NCBI GenBank assembly: GCA_039026955.1
Contig: JBCCLH010000001.1
Coordinates: 62,001 to 126,000 of the forward strand
Length of the DNA stretch: 64,000 bases
Reading direction: 5' to 3'
Source of the DNA: Kordia sp039026955
GTDB taxonomy: Bacteria; Bacteroidota; Bacteroidia; Flavobacteriales; Flavobacteriaceae
Part shown: piece by piece, positions 51,341 to 60,492 of the stretch
Position numbering within the stretch: position 1 is the stretch's first letter
Layout: each line of letters begins with the position of its first letter
Translations under genes and position numbers: made by a program
Notes under the pieces: model-generated
What the model was told of the DNA's origin: nothing
Seen by the model: the letters and a program-made list of their open reading frames with translations, nothing else
Database searches by the model: none

Positions 51341-52759
51341 CTAACAATCCGCAAGATTCACACCAATTGCCAATCCACCTTCAGAAGTCTCTTTGTATTT
51401 AGAATTCATATCTTTAGCAGTTTCCCACATGGTATTTACGACTGTATCTAAAGGTACTTTTGCATCTTCAGGATTGGTTTCCATGGCGAGTTCGGCTGCA
51501 TTAATTGCTTTAATAGCGCCCATAGAATTACGCTCAATACAAGGTACTTGTACCAAACCGCCAATAGGATCGCAGGTCATTCCCAAATGATGTTCCATTG
51601 CAATTTCGGCCGCAGTCATCACTTGTTCGGGTGAACCTCCATAGAGTTCTGTCAATGCGCCCGCCGCCATCGCAGAAGACACGCCAATTTCCGCTTGGCA
51701 ACCGCCCATTGCAGCAGAAATGGTAGCTCCTTTTTTGAAAATACTGCCAATTTCACCTGCTACTAATAAAAAACGTTTGATATGACTAAAGTCTGCCTTA
51801 TGATTTTCAATCACCATATAATACATTAAAACCGCAGGAATCACGCCAGCACTTCCGTTAGTTGGCGCAGTAACGACGCGACCTAACGAAGCATTGACTT
51901 CATTGACTGCTAGTGCAAAACAACTTACCCATTTAAAAATTTGACGAAACTTGACAACGGTTTTTCGTATGGCTTGCAACCATTCTTCTGGCGAAGTATA
52001 GCTAATATCACCTTTTAATTTTTGATGAATGTCGTAGGCTCTTCGTTTTACGTTCAGTCCGCCAGGTAGTATACCATCGGTATGACAACCTGTGTACATA
52101 CACTCTAACATGGTTTTCCACACGCGTTTCAATTCGGCATCAATCTCTTCTGGGAAACGAAGTAAGGTTTCGTTCAACAATACGATTTCAGAAATCTTTT
52201 TTTGTTCTTTCGCACAGAAATCAAGTAAATCAGTCGCTTTATTAATTGGAAATGGAAAAATACGAATCGGATGATCGGTATCGTCATGCGTTTCATGTTC
52301 TTTCACTACAAATCCGCCACCAATAGAATAGAAAGTGGACGAATGTATTTTGTGATCAATCACCGCATGAAACGTAATTCCATTTGGGTGAAATGGTAAA
52401 AAATCACTATTAAAAACGATGTCTTTATTCGGGGAAAACGGAATTTCTTTCTCTTGATTAAAAGAAAGGGTTTGTTCGTTGTTGATAGTGTCAACAATGT
52501 CAGGAATACGTTCGGTAGGAATGGTTTCAGGATCGGCTCCATATAAGCCTAATAATACTGCCAAATCGGTAGCATGTCCTTTTCCGGTCAGTGATAAAGA
52601 ACCAAACAAATCTACTTTGATAGATGTAACTGCATCAAAAAGTGCCGCTTTTTTCAATTCTTTGATCCAATTTTCGGCTGCACGCCAAGGACCTAAAGTA
52701 TGCGAACTCGATGGACCCACACCGATTTTCAGCATATCAAAAACACTAATGTATTCCAT
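51341..52759 (-). CDS. sdaA: L-serine ammonia-lyase, single-chain iron-sulfur type
   Basis: 472 residues. Beta domain at the N-terminus with VGPSSSHTLGPWRAAE, then the alpha domain: GVIPAVLMYY, GCQAEIGVSSAMAAGALTELYGG, HHLGMTCDPIGGLVQVPCIERNSMGA and the C-terminal Cys. The conserved Cys residues in GCQAE, MTCDP and VPCIE support the 4Fe-4S cluster used as Lewis acid. It converts L-serine to pyruvate and ammonia. Both domains are in one chain, as in E. coli SdaA. The element ACGAAAACGTTTGAAA stands upstream and is shared with pfkA. Confidence 0.95.
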   Translation of the reverse strand: MEYISVFDMLKIGVGPSSSHTLGPWRAAENWIKELKKAALFDAVTSIKVDLFGSLSLTGKGHATDLAVLLGLYGADPETIPTERIPDIVDTINNEQTLSFNQEKEIPFSPNKDIVFNSDFLPFHPNGITFHAVIDHKIHSSTFYSIGGGFVVKEHETHDDTDHPIRIFPFPINKATDLLDFCAKEQKKISEIVLLNETLLRFPEEIDAELKRVWKTMLECMYTGCHTDGILPGGLNVKRRAYDIHQKLKGDISYTSPEEWLQAIRKTVVKFRQIFKWVSCFALAVNEVNASLGRVVTAPTNGSAGVIPAVLMYYMVIENHKADFSHIKRFLLVAGEIGSIFKKGATISAAMGGCQAEIGVSSAMAAGALTELYGGSPEQVMTAAEIAMEHHLGMTCDPIGGLVQVPCIERNSMGAIKAINAAELAMETNPEDAKVPLDTVVNTMWETAKDMNSKYKETSEGGLAIGVNLADC

Positions 52760-52840
52760 AATTATGATCTAATTGCTATAATTACTTCTGTGCGGTAAAT
52801 ATACTTGTAAAGTTTGAAAATTTGAGAAGATTAACACTTT

Positions 52841-52856
52841 TTTCAAACGTTTTCGT
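52841..52856 (-). promoter_or_regulatory. Operator-like element upstream of sdaA
   Basis: On the minus strand ACGAAAACGTTTGAAA, 81 bases before the sdaA start. All 16 bases match the element 83 bases before pfkA, in the same orientation; flanking sequence differs. Confidence 0.55.
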
Positions 52857-52955
52857 AAAATGAGGTATAGCACTGTATTTTGCTAGTGTTTACGATAGAT
52901 TGCAGACTATTTGCGCAGTTTAAAAATAAAGATAGAAAACAGAATGTTTAAAAAG

Positions 52956-53837
52956 TTATTCTTTCATGCGTTTCATTACCCATGTATGTGGCGCAGTCAC
53001 TGCAAATAAAATCAAAAATAAAACCGTATTAAACAATTGCGTGTCTAATGCATAATACGCAATGACCAATCCTGCGATACTCAAAACCCAATAAAAAAAA
53101 GCAGCTTTAAAATATTGCGCAACCGATTGTTTGTTTTGTGAACCAAATAAAAAGCGAATTTGATCTGCAATAGAAGGAATACTATGCCAAAACACAAAAT
53201 ACACAGCAAATCCGAAAATCAAAGAACCTGTTTTAAACACCAAGAATAAGACTAATAAATAAAGTAGTTCCTTAAAGTAATTTAATTTGATATCTATTTT
53301 TCGCAAATATGCATACACAGGAAGTAGCAACAATAATATAGAAAGTCCAATAAGTATATATTGTACAAGTTGAAGTGTGATGCTAACGCCTGTCAATCCC
53401 GAAAGGATATGATTCACATCTGTAATATTTTCATGGAATAGTAAGGCAAAAATAAATAGACCATATATTGTATACACAAATCCTTTTAACTTACCAAAGT
53501 CTACGAGTTTCTTCTCCAAATGTTGTTCGCCAAAATGATACGCACTCAAAAGAATAAACGCCAAAATTGCAACAAACGGAACAATCCAATAAATAAGCAT
53601 GCAAAAAAGAATAATCATTAAATAAATGAAAAGTGATTTTCCGAAATTATTTTTTTTGATTTTATTTTTTTGAAGAATATTTAAATCATTCGCTCCATGA
53701 ATAATTCCCAAGCTTAATACAAAAACATAAGCAATAGCATCTTCAATGACCTCTCCAAACTGGGTGCTAATCCAGAATAGGAAAAACGTGATTATTATCA
53801 TAAAGTCCTGATAATCTATTTTAAAAATACCCTTCAT
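52956..53837 (-). CDS. blh: Brp/Blh family beta-carotene 15,15'-dioxygenase
   Basis: 293 residues with about eight membrane spans. Iron-binding histidines are in the expected places: GIIHGANDLN after the second span, SAYHFGEQHLEKK, YFVFWHSIPSIADQ and a late APHTWVMKRM. The enzyme splits beta-carotene into two retinal molecules, the chromophore of the rhodopsin encoded divergently 144 bases away. A TAAATTTG element on the minus strand at 53843-53850 would start transcription almost at the ATG. Carotenoid synthesis genes are not in the window. Confidence 0.93.
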   Translation of the reverse strand: MKGIFKIDYQDFMIIITFFLFWISTQFGEVIEDAIAYVFVLSLGIIHGANDLNILQKNKIKKNNFGKSLFIYLMIILFCMLIYWIVPFVAILAFILLSAYHFGEQHLEKKLVDFGKLKGFVYTIYGLFIFALLFHENITDVNHILSGLTGVSITLQLVQYILIGLSILLLLLPVYAYLRKIDIKLNYFKELLYLLVLFLVFKTGSLIFGFAVYFVFWHSIPSIADQIRFLFGSQNKQSVAQYFKAAFFYWVLSIAGLVIAYYALDTQLFNTVLFLILFAVTAPHTWVMKRMKE

Positions 53838-53878
53838 ATTGTCAAATTTACAAACTTTTTTATTTTGTTTATAATTTT

Positions 53879-53912
53879 TTTGTAAAAGTTAAACAAAAAA
53901 TTATTATTTTTG
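53879..53912 (+). promoter_or_regulatory. Proteorhodopsin promoter
   Basis: TTTG at 53879-53882, a 22-base spacer and TATTTTTG at 53905-53912, close to the Bacteroidota consensus. The leader to the ATG at 53982 would be about 63 bases. Confidence 0.55.
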
Positions 53913-53981
53913 TTTGACGAACTAATAAGAAAACTAAACAAAGACAGAAAATCATTTATTAATTAATTAATCTATATAGTT

Positions 53982-54713
53982 ATGAATTTTTTATTAAACT
54001 TACCGCTTGTTGCAGAAATGAAAACTGACGATTACGTTGGTTTCACATTCTTTGTCGGATGTATGGCAATGATGGCTGCAGCAGCATTCTTTTTCCTATC
54101 CATGAATAGTTTCGATAGGAAATGGCGTACTTCAATCTTAGTTTCAGGATTGATTACATTTATCGCAGCTGTACACTATTGGTACATGCGTGATTATTGG
54201 GCTGCTAATGAAGCATCTCCAACATTTTTCCGTTATGTAGACTGGATTTTAACAGTACCATTAATGTGTGTTGAATTCTATCTAATCTTGAAAGTAGCAG
54301 GAGCTAAAAAGGCGTTAATGTGGCGTTTAATCTTCTTATCAGTTGTTATGTTAGTAACTGGATATTTAGGAGAAGCCGTATTTATCGAGCAAGCTCAAAT
54401 CTGGGGATTAATTTCAGGTATTGCATACTTTGTAATTGTGTATGACATCTGGCTCGGAAGTGCTAAGAAATTGGCAGTGGAAGCTGGTGGTTACGTCTTA
54501 AAAGCACACAAAACTCTATGTTGGTTTGTATTAGTTGGATGGTCAATTTATCCAATTGGATACATGGCAGGAACACCAGGATGGTACGAAGGAATCTTCG
54601 GTGGATTATCAATGGATGTTATCTACAACATTGGTGATGCTATCAACAAAATCGGTTTTGGTTTAGTAATCTATAGTCTAGCTGTAAGCATGACAGAAAA
54701 GAGCGAAGCATAA
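53982..54713 (+). CDS. Proteorhodopsin, green-tuned light-driven proton pump
   Basis: 243 residues, seven membrane helices. Key residues: His65 in AAVHYWYMR (pairs with the acceptor), the pump motif Asp87-Thr91-Glu98 in RYVDWILTVPLMCVEF (equivalent to D97, T101 and E108 of the reference protein), and retinal Lys223 in DAINKIGFG. The spectral-tuning position (reference 105) is Met95, as in green-absorbing flavobacterial proteins. DTE with no NDQ or NTQ pattern means H+, not Na+ or Cl-. It adds light-driven proton motive force. Divergent from blh, closed by a strong terminator. Confidence 0.97.
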   Translation: MNFLLNLPLVAEMKTDDYVGFTFFVGCMAMMAAAAFFFLSMNSFDRKWRTSILVSGLITFIAAVHYWYMRDYWAANEASPTFFRYVDWILTVPLMCVEFYLILKVAGAKKALMWRLIFLSVVMLVTGYLGEAVFIEQAQIWGLISGIAYFVIVYDIWLGSAKKLAVEAGGYVLKAHKTLCWFVLVGWSIYPIGYMAGTPGWYEGIFGGLSMDVIYNIGDAINKIGFGLVIYSLAVSMTEKSEA

Positions 54714-54742
54714 TCTAACTACTCTGACATATCATTAACACT

Positions 54743-54784
54743 AAAGTCTCGGATTTCAATTAGTGAAATTCGAGACTTTTTTTT
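54743..54784 (+). terminator. Intrinsic terminator after proteorhodopsin
   Basis: 16-base arms AAAGTCTCGGATTTCA and TGAAATTCGAGACTTT (54743-54758, 54764-54779) with one mismatch, a 5-base loop and a run of T. Confidence 0.9.
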
Positions 54785-54985
54785 CAGTTTTACTCATACT
54801 ATAGCTGTTTTCTAAAGGTTTTATGACAACCTGTCATTTATTTTTGCCATCATTTCAACACAATCTGCCAAAATTCATGCATTTGTGAGTTGGCATAGTC
54901 ATTGACTTATTACAGTCGAATTAGAAAAGCAGACATTTAAAATAAAGTATAACACAACACAATAGATAAAAGTTTAAAAAAAGTT

Positions 54986-56899
54986 ATGAGTAAAATTATT
55001 GGAATCGATTTAGGAACTACCAACTCATGCGTTTCTGTAATGGAAGGAAACGAGCCAGTAGTAATTTCAAATGCTGAGGGAAGACGTACCACTCCTTCTG
55101 TGATCGCTTTTGTTGAAGGTGGAGAAATTAAAGTTGGAGATCCAGCAAAAAGACAAGCAGTAACAAATCCTACAAAAACCGTTTATTCAATCAAGCGTTT
55201 TATGGGGAATAAATTTTCAGAATCTTCTAGAGAAGCTGGACGTGTTCCTTATAAAGTAGTCAAAGGTGACAACGATACACCACGTGTTGATATTGACGGA
55301 CGTTTATATACACCACAAGAATTATCAGCAATGATTCTTCAAAAAATGAAGAAAACTGCAGAAGAATTCTTAGGACAAGATGTTTCAGAAGCTGTAATTA
55401 CAGTACCAGCATATTTTAACGATGCGCAGCGTCAAGCAACTAAAGAAGCTGGAGAAATTTCAGGATTAAAAGTTAGAAGAATTATCAACGAGCCAACCGC
55501 AGCAGCTTTGGCATACGGATTAGATAAAAAAGGTCAAGATCAAAAAATTGTTGTTTTTGACTTTGGAGGTGGAACGCACGATGTTTCTATCTTAGAATTA
55601 GGTGATGGTGTATTTGAAGTACTATCAACCGATGGAGATACTCACTTAGGTGGAGATGATGTGGACGAAAAAATCATCAATTGGTTGGCAGACGAATTCA
55701 ACAAAGACGAAGGAATGGACTTGCGTAAAGACGCGATGGCATTACAACGTTTAAAAGAAGCAGCTGAAAAAGCAAAGATTGAATTATCAAGCTCAACTGC
55801 TACAGAAATCAATTTACCATACATCACAGCAACTGCGAGTGGACCAAAACACTTGGTACGTTCATTATCAAGATCAAAATTTGAGCAATTAATTGATGAT
55901 TTAGTAAAAAGAACGATTGAGCCTTGCCAAACTGCCCTTAAAAATGCAGGATTGTCTACAGGAGATATTGACGAAATCATCTTAGTAGGTGGATCAACAC
56001 GTATCCCAGCAGTACAAGAAGCTGTTGAAAAATTCTTCGGTAAAAAACCAAGCAAAGGAGTAAACCCAGATGAGGTGGTGGCAATTGGAGCAGCAATTCA
56101 AGGAGGCGTATTGACAGGAGATGTAAAAGACGTATTATTATTAGACGTTACGCCACTTTCTTTAGGAATTGAAACGATGGGGAATGTAATGACAAAGTTG
56201 ATTGATGCTAACACGACAATTCCAACGAAAAAGTCGCAAGTATTCTCTACAGCAGCAGACAATCAGCCATCTGTGGAAATTCACGTATTACAGGGTGAGC
56301 GTCCAATGGCAGCAGATAATAAAACAATTGGTCGTTTCCACTTAGACGGAATTCCACCTGCACAGAGAGGTGTTCCTCAAATTGAAGTAACCTTCGATAT
56401 TGATGCTAACGGAATCATTAATGTATCTGCAAAAGACAAAGGAACAAATAAAGAGCAAAACATTCGTATTGAAGCTTCTTCAGGATTGACAGAAGAAGAA
56501 ATCGAGCAAATGAAGCGTGAAGCGGAAGCAAATGCGGAAGCGGATAAGAAAGCAAAAGAAACGGCTGATAAATTGAACAGCGCAGATTCTATGATCTTCC
56601 AAACGGAAAAGCAATTAAGCGAATTTGGTGATAAATTATCAAGCGATAAGAAAAAGCCAATCGAAGATGCGTTGGAAGAATTGAAGAAAGCGTACGAAAC
56701 AAAAGATATCGCTGTGATCGATCCTGCATTAGAGAAAATTAACGAAGCTTGGAAAGTAGCAAGTGAAGAAATGTACAAAGCACAAGCAGAAGCACAACAA
56801 GCAGGTGGAGCAGCAGGACCAGAAGCGTCTGCACCAACAGATGACGATAACAAAGATGGAGAAGACGTACAAGACGTTGACTTCGAAGAAGTAAAGTAA
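54986..56899 (+). CDS. dnaK: Chaperone protein DnaK (Hsp70)
   Basis: 637 residues. Nucleotide-binding domain (1-380) with GIDLGTTNSCV, VITVPAYFNDAQRQATKEAG, FDFGGGTHDVSILE and VGGSTRIPAVQ; substrate-binding domain starting DVTPLSLGIETMG; helical lid from about 505; Gly/Ala/Pro-rich tail ending in DVQDVDFEEVK. It folds nascent and stressed proteins with DnaJ and GrpE, neither of which is adjacent. No CIRCE operator is seen upstream, so heat-shock control, if present, uses another signal. Confidence 0.98.
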   Translation: MSKIIGIDLGTTNSCVSVMEGNEPVVISNAEGRRTTPSVIAFVEGGEIKVGDPAKRQAVTNPTKTVYSIKRFMGNKFSESSREAGRVPYKVVKGDNDTPRVDIDGRLYTPQELSAMILQKMKKTAEEFLGQDVSEAVITVPAYFNDAQRQATKEAGEISGLKVRRIINEPTAAALAYGLDKKGQDQKIVVFDFGGGTHDVSILELGDGVFEVLSTDGDTHLGGDDVDEKIINWLADEFNKDEGMDLRKDAMALQRLKEAAEKAKIELSSSTATEINLPYITATASGPKHLVRSLSRSKFEQLIDDLVKRTIEPCQTALKNAGLSTGDIDEIILVGGSTRIPAVQEAVEKFFGKKPSKGVNPDEVVAIGAAIQGGVLTGDVKDVLLLDVTPLSLGIETMGNVMTKLIDANTTIPTKKSQVFSTAADNQPSVEIHVLQGERPMAADNKTIGRFHLDGIPPAQRGVPQIEVTFDIDANGIINVSAKDKGTNKEQNIRIEASSGLTEEEIEQMKREAEANAEADKKAKETADKLNSADSMIFQTEKQLSEFGDKLSSDKKKPIEDALEELKKAYETKDIAVIDPALEKINEAWKVASEEMYKAQAEAQQAGGAAGPEASAPTDDDNKDGEDVQDVDFEEVK

Positions 56900-56963
56900 T
56901 CTGTTTGAAGTGAAGTCAAATAGCAAGACTTCGAAGTAATGGAATAATCATTTCGTAACTATA

Positions 56964-57016
56964 TGATCAGAAAAGCAGTTTCTAGGGAAGTTCCCAGAAG
57001 CTGCTTTTTTTTGATC
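56964..57016 (+). terminator. Intrinsic terminator after dnaK
   Basis: TGATCAGAAAAGCAG.. and ..CTGCTTTTTTTTGATCA form a long stem with an inner AGGGAAGTTCCC hairpin. The run of eight T lies inside the closing arm. Confidence 0.85.
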
Positions 57017-57025
57017 ATTATTTTA

Positions 57026-57185
57026 TACCAATTAAACAATAAAATGCAACATATAGACTCGTCCATTTGGCATCCTAGTTTCTTGCGAATAGTTTCCGTA
57101 GCTACGGCTATGCAAACCATTCACTGCGTCCTATGATACCAAAGCAACTTCGTCTCTAAAGTCACATTTTATAGTTTAATTGATA
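57026..57185. repeat. MITE-like element C
   Basis: 160 bp with 21-base inverted repeats, TACCAATTAAACAATAAAAT.. at the left and ..TTTTATAGTTTAATTGATA at the right, two mismatches. Inside are a second pair (TTTGGCATCCTAG / CTATGATACCAAA) and the palindrome CCGTAGCTACGG (57107-57118), so the whole folds back on itself. No gene. Confidence 0.72.
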
Positions 57186-57194
57186 TTAGATATT

Positions 57195-58847
57195 TTAATA
57201 TTTCATAATACGCTTCACAGCCGTATTATTTTCAATATCCTGCAAACGCACAAAATACATTCCGGCAGAAAGATTGGAAATATTGATCGTTTTTCCTTCT
57301 GAAAGTTGTCCCACATTTGTTTCTGAGAGTAAAATGCGTCCATTCAAATCTGTAATGGTAATATTCTTTAGCGTAACATTCGTCTCGCTGTTAAAAGAAA
57401 TCAAGCCTCTTGTTGGATTTGGTGTCAAGCGAATACTATTAGAAAACGAATTCTCAGCAACACTTAAATTTTCATCCACTGTCACATTAAAAGAGCACAT
57501 CACGGAATTTCCTGCCAAATCATTAATCATAAAGGTATTTGTAGTGGTTCCAATTGGGAAATCAGCGCCGCTTGGTAAACCTGCGGTCTGCACAGGTGCA
57601 TAATCGATTTCTAAAAGATATCTGTACGTAGTAAAGTTATCGACATCATTCCAACCACCACTAGATTGCAGTACAGTATAATCCTCATTTCCTGCGTTGT
57701 TTGGCTCTCCAGGATTCCAATTATCATATGTTGAGGTATCACCACTTTGCCATACAAAATTCCCTTCTGTATCTACATCGTTAAATCCAATAAGGACATC
57801 TCCAGCGCTTCCAATATTGCTAATGGCTTCAGTTAAAGCGGCATTATCAGAAGCATTTCGAATTGTTCCTACAAAACCGCCTTGTGCAATCGCGTCATTG
57901 AAAGCAGCCGACGGATTGAATGCAACGTCAGATAAATAATAAGCTTTTCCGTTGATATTGGTCAAAGGTGTAAAATCAGTCAACGGATTAATCAAAGCAC
58001 AATTATCTGTCGGAGTCAGCGAATAATTCACAACTGCAGTCGTATCTCCAAAATTAGCAGCAGTGACCATGATATCCGTTGGACAACCTGCGACAGGATC
58101 TTCATTATCAACCACAGTAACAGTAAAACTACAGCTCGATGTATTATTATCTGTATCTACTACATTCACGAAAACTTCGGTAGTTCCCACAGGAAAAGAA
58201 GATCCAGAAAGCAATCCAGAAGTCACCGTTGGTGTTAATACGCCATCTTCCGTATCAGTAGCTGTGACTGTATAATTAACAATTGCTTCGCATACGCCAG
58301 TGGTGTTATTGACAGTAATATTGGCAGGACAGGTAATCACAGGCGAATCCCCAATAGATTCATACAATTGTACATCCGCAATTTGGTTAATACTTGAGGA
58401 GCCGCAAGTTCCTGTAAAATTCAGTCTGTAAGAAGTGTATGAAGCCGAATTGGTAAACGAAAAGGTTCTGGAAAAGAAACGTGTAGTTACACATGGAATC
58501 GTTCCTGTAGTGATACTTGTAAAATTAAGTCCGTCAGTAGAACCAAAAATTTCATAATTCGTCGGATCTCTCTCAGGCGCATCATTGGCAGTCACAATTT
58601 CCATAGCAACCACTGTACTAGAAACACCGAGCATGTCCACTTCAAAACCAATACCGTCAAAAGCATTGAAATCTAAATATTTGGTATTTGAATTTTGATC
58701 AATGACATTTTGAACTTGTTCGCCTCCTGGCGAATTCACACTACCAAAAGTAGTAGCCGTATGAATAGAATCGTCAAAAATTCCTTGTGCATAACTGATC
58801 GTAACACTGGCAAAAAAGAATAGTAAAAGAAGTAATTTTTTTATCAT
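57195..58847 (-). CDS. T9SS protein with F5/8C-like, HYR and inserted C-type-lectin domains
   Basis: 550 residues with signal peptide (YAQG). Residues about 30-165 look like a discoidin/F5/8-type-C domain (NVIDQNSNTKYLDF; SYTSYRLNFTGTCGSS). HYR 1 spans about 170-245 (CPANITVNNTTGVCEAIVNYTVTATD ... FPVGTTEVFVNVVD). HYR 2 starts at about 248 but is interrupted at about 295-415 by a C-type-lectin-like domain (GKAYYLSD ... WNPGEPNNAGNEDY ... GGWNDVD), after which its second half resumes (FPIGTTTNTFMINDLAGN). A type A T9SS sorting domain ends the protein (LTPNPTRGLISFN ... KRIMKY). Likely a surface glycan- or protein-binding adhesin. Monocistronic. Confidence 0.87.
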   Translation of the reverse strand: MIKKLLLLLFFFASVTISYAQGIFDDSIHTATTFGSVNSPGGEQVQNVIDQNSNTKYLDFNAFDGIGFEVDMLGVSSTVVAMEIVTANDAPERDPTNYEIFGSTDGLNFTSITTGTIPCVTTRFFSRTFSFTNSASYTSYRLNFTGTCGSSSINQIADVQLYESIGDSPVITCPANITVNNTTGVCEAIVNYTVTATDTEDGVLTPTVTSGLLSGSSFPVGTTEVFVNVVDTDNNTSSCSFTVTVVDNEDPVAGCPTDIMVTAANFGDTTAVVNYSLTPTDNCALINPLTDFTPLTNINGKAYYLSDVAFNPSAAFNDAIAQGGFVGTIRNASDNAALTEAISNIGSAGDVLIGFNDVDTEGNFVWQSGDTSTYDNWNPGEPNNAGNEDYTVLQSSGGWNDVDNFTTYRYLLEIDYAPVQTAGLPSGADFPIGTTTNTFMINDLAGNSVMCSFNVTVDENLSVAENSFSNSIRLTPNPTRGLISFNSETNVTLKNITITDLNGRILLSETNVGQLSEGKTINISNLSAGMYFVRLQDIENNTAVKRIMKY

Positions 58848-59150
58848 AATTGGATTGGTTAAGGTTAATTTTAAGACTAAAATATGTCAGGAAGTTAGGA
58901 GAATTTCGCAAGACTATCAAATTTTCATTTTATTTTGAGTGGATTAGGATCGTATTATGAAATTTAAACACATAATTGAAGCTAAATTTTAGCAGTATTA
59001 GTAGGTATTTACAATTAGGTAAAACGCTTCAGATGATTTTGATTTTGCATAAGATAATTGTAGCTTTAGTGATAACTTAATTCATTCATATACACTGTTT
59101 AATCATACTAAAAAACAATAGCAATTCCTGTTGTACTAATATTACTAAAA
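58848..59150. other. Divergent intergenic region
   Basis: 303 AT-rich bases between the T9SS protein and the TlpA-type lipoprotein. Apart from the candidate promoter at 59038-59068 nothing is seen; no repeat of the families listed here. Confidence 0.6.
59038..59068 (+). promoter_or_regulatory. Candidate promoter of TlpA-type gene 1
   Basis: TTTG (59038-59041), a 19-base spacer and TAGCTTTA (59061-59068), one base off TAnnTTTG. It lies 83 bases before the start codon. A similar TAGCTTTA is found before pfkA (41994-42001). Confidence 0.45.
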
Positions 59151-60344
59151 ATGATAAAGAACACACTATTTATACTCTTAGTCCTTATACTATGGTCTTG
59201 TAAAAAAGAGTCAAAAACCACGGAACCGAACGAAAAAATAGCAACCGTTATTGTCAACATAAAAAATGCAGAAAATCAGAATTTTGTTCTTTCAATACTA
59301 GGAGAAGACTTTGAAAATAGACTTAGTTCGCAAGTTAAAAATGAACAACTCATATTTGAAGTACCATATGCGTATTCTGACCTCGCGTGGATTGAATCGC
59401 AATACAATCTGGACAGTGTGCAAAATATTCGGAATATAATTCCAGTATTACTTGAAAATGATACCATTAGCATCACTGCAAACTTTTTAAAAGATTCAAT
59501 CCAATATACAGAAACCGAATTTTATCCATATTATACTTTTAAAAATATAGACTTCAAAAAAGGAGCAAAAAACATCACTTTAGAAACCGCAACTGATCAG
59601 TTATATGCTTTAAATGAAGGCATTATATACAGTAATGATGTATTAGACAGCTTAAATCGTACAGTATTTCCAAAAATTAGGAAAGAAGGTTTGGCTCTTT
59701 TTACCAATGAATTTAGAGATTTTGATACAAGAATAAAAGCAGAACTTTTTAGTACGATGTTAGATTTCTTTTCATTCAGTCCAGAATATTTAAACGAAGA
59801 TGAAACAAATGAAATTAATCGTCTTTATGGTGACTTATCTACTATTAAAGAATCGTATGCCTATCGATTTAAAATGATTGAAGATCAGATTTCCAGAATA
59901 AATGAATATGGCAATGAACAGCAATTGTCGTTTACCGATTTCAATTTGATTGATGATGAAAACCAAAAAGTATCCTTGCGACAAGTAGCTAACAAAAATA
60001 AATATACAGTACTTTATTTTTGGTTCTCAGGATGTGGTCCGTGTAGGAACTTCAATAAAAAAATGAATAAAGATTTGACAGAACAACTCACCGAAAAGGG
60101 AATTGAAGTTGTGTCAATTAGCACAGATTTTGATAAAACTCGATGGGAAAACGCTACTGCAACGGATAGTATTTTTTGGCGTAATTTTTATGGCGGAAAC
60201 ATTAAAGATGATATTGAAATTGCTTATAAAATACAAGCATATCCTACCAAGGTAATTGTTGATAGCGACCTAAAAGTGATCGATTTTAAATTTATCAATC
60301 CTAATGATTTGCTAGCATTAGAACATCTAGCTGATAAGAAATAG
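59151..60344 (+). CDS. TlpA-type thioredoxin-fold lipoprotein, copy 1
   Basis: 397 residues. A lipoprotein signal peptide ends LWSCKKE (Cys16-17 region). Residues about 25-255 form a helical and beta N-terminal domain of the kind often preceding TlpA domains in Bacteroidota. The thioredoxin domain (about 265-395) carries Cys295-Gly-Pro-Cys298 in FWFSGCGPCRN and the cis-Pro loop AYPTKVIVD. Such proteins reduce periplasmic disulfides, for example during cytochrome c maturation or peptide modification. A second gene of the same type follows 148 bases later. Confidence 0.88.
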   Translation: MIKNTLFILLVLILWSCKKESKTTEPNEKIATVIVNIKNAENQNFVLSILGEDFENRLSSQVKNEQLIFEVPYAYSDLAWIESQYNLDSVQNIRNIIPVLLENDTISITANFLKDSIQYTETEFYPYYTFKNIDFKKGAKNITLETATDQLYALNEGIIYSNDVLDSLNRTVFPKIRKEGLALFTNEFRDFDTRIKAELFSTMLDFFSFSPEYLNEDETNEINRLYGDLSTIKESYAYRFKMIEDQISRINEYGNEQQLSFTDFNLIDDENQKVSLRQVANKNKYTVLYFWFSGCGPCRNFNKKMNKDLTEQLTEKGIEVVSISTDFDKTRWENATATDSIFWRNFYGGNIKDDIEIAYKIQAYPTKVIVDSDLKVIDFKFINPNDLLALEHLADKK

Positions 60345-60492
60345 CAGATATTACGGCAATTAGTACCTAATGTGTTATCCAAAATCCATGAGAAACTTTT
60401 TGCAAAAACGAATAATTGTGAGAAAAAGAGCAGTAACGTTTACATCACTTTTCTATATTTTTTCAATTAAAAAATCTTCAAACTCTATACAA

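Noticed and set aside
54840..54985. CIRCE/HrcA operator or TAnnTTTG promoter before dnaK
   Set aside because: No TTAGCACTC inverted repeat; TGCATTTG at 54878-54885 deviates from TAnnTTTG and lacks a -33 at the right distance.
60370..60492. 41-codon extension of the second TlpA-type protein
   Set aside because: The lipoprotein signal peptide begins at ATG 60493.
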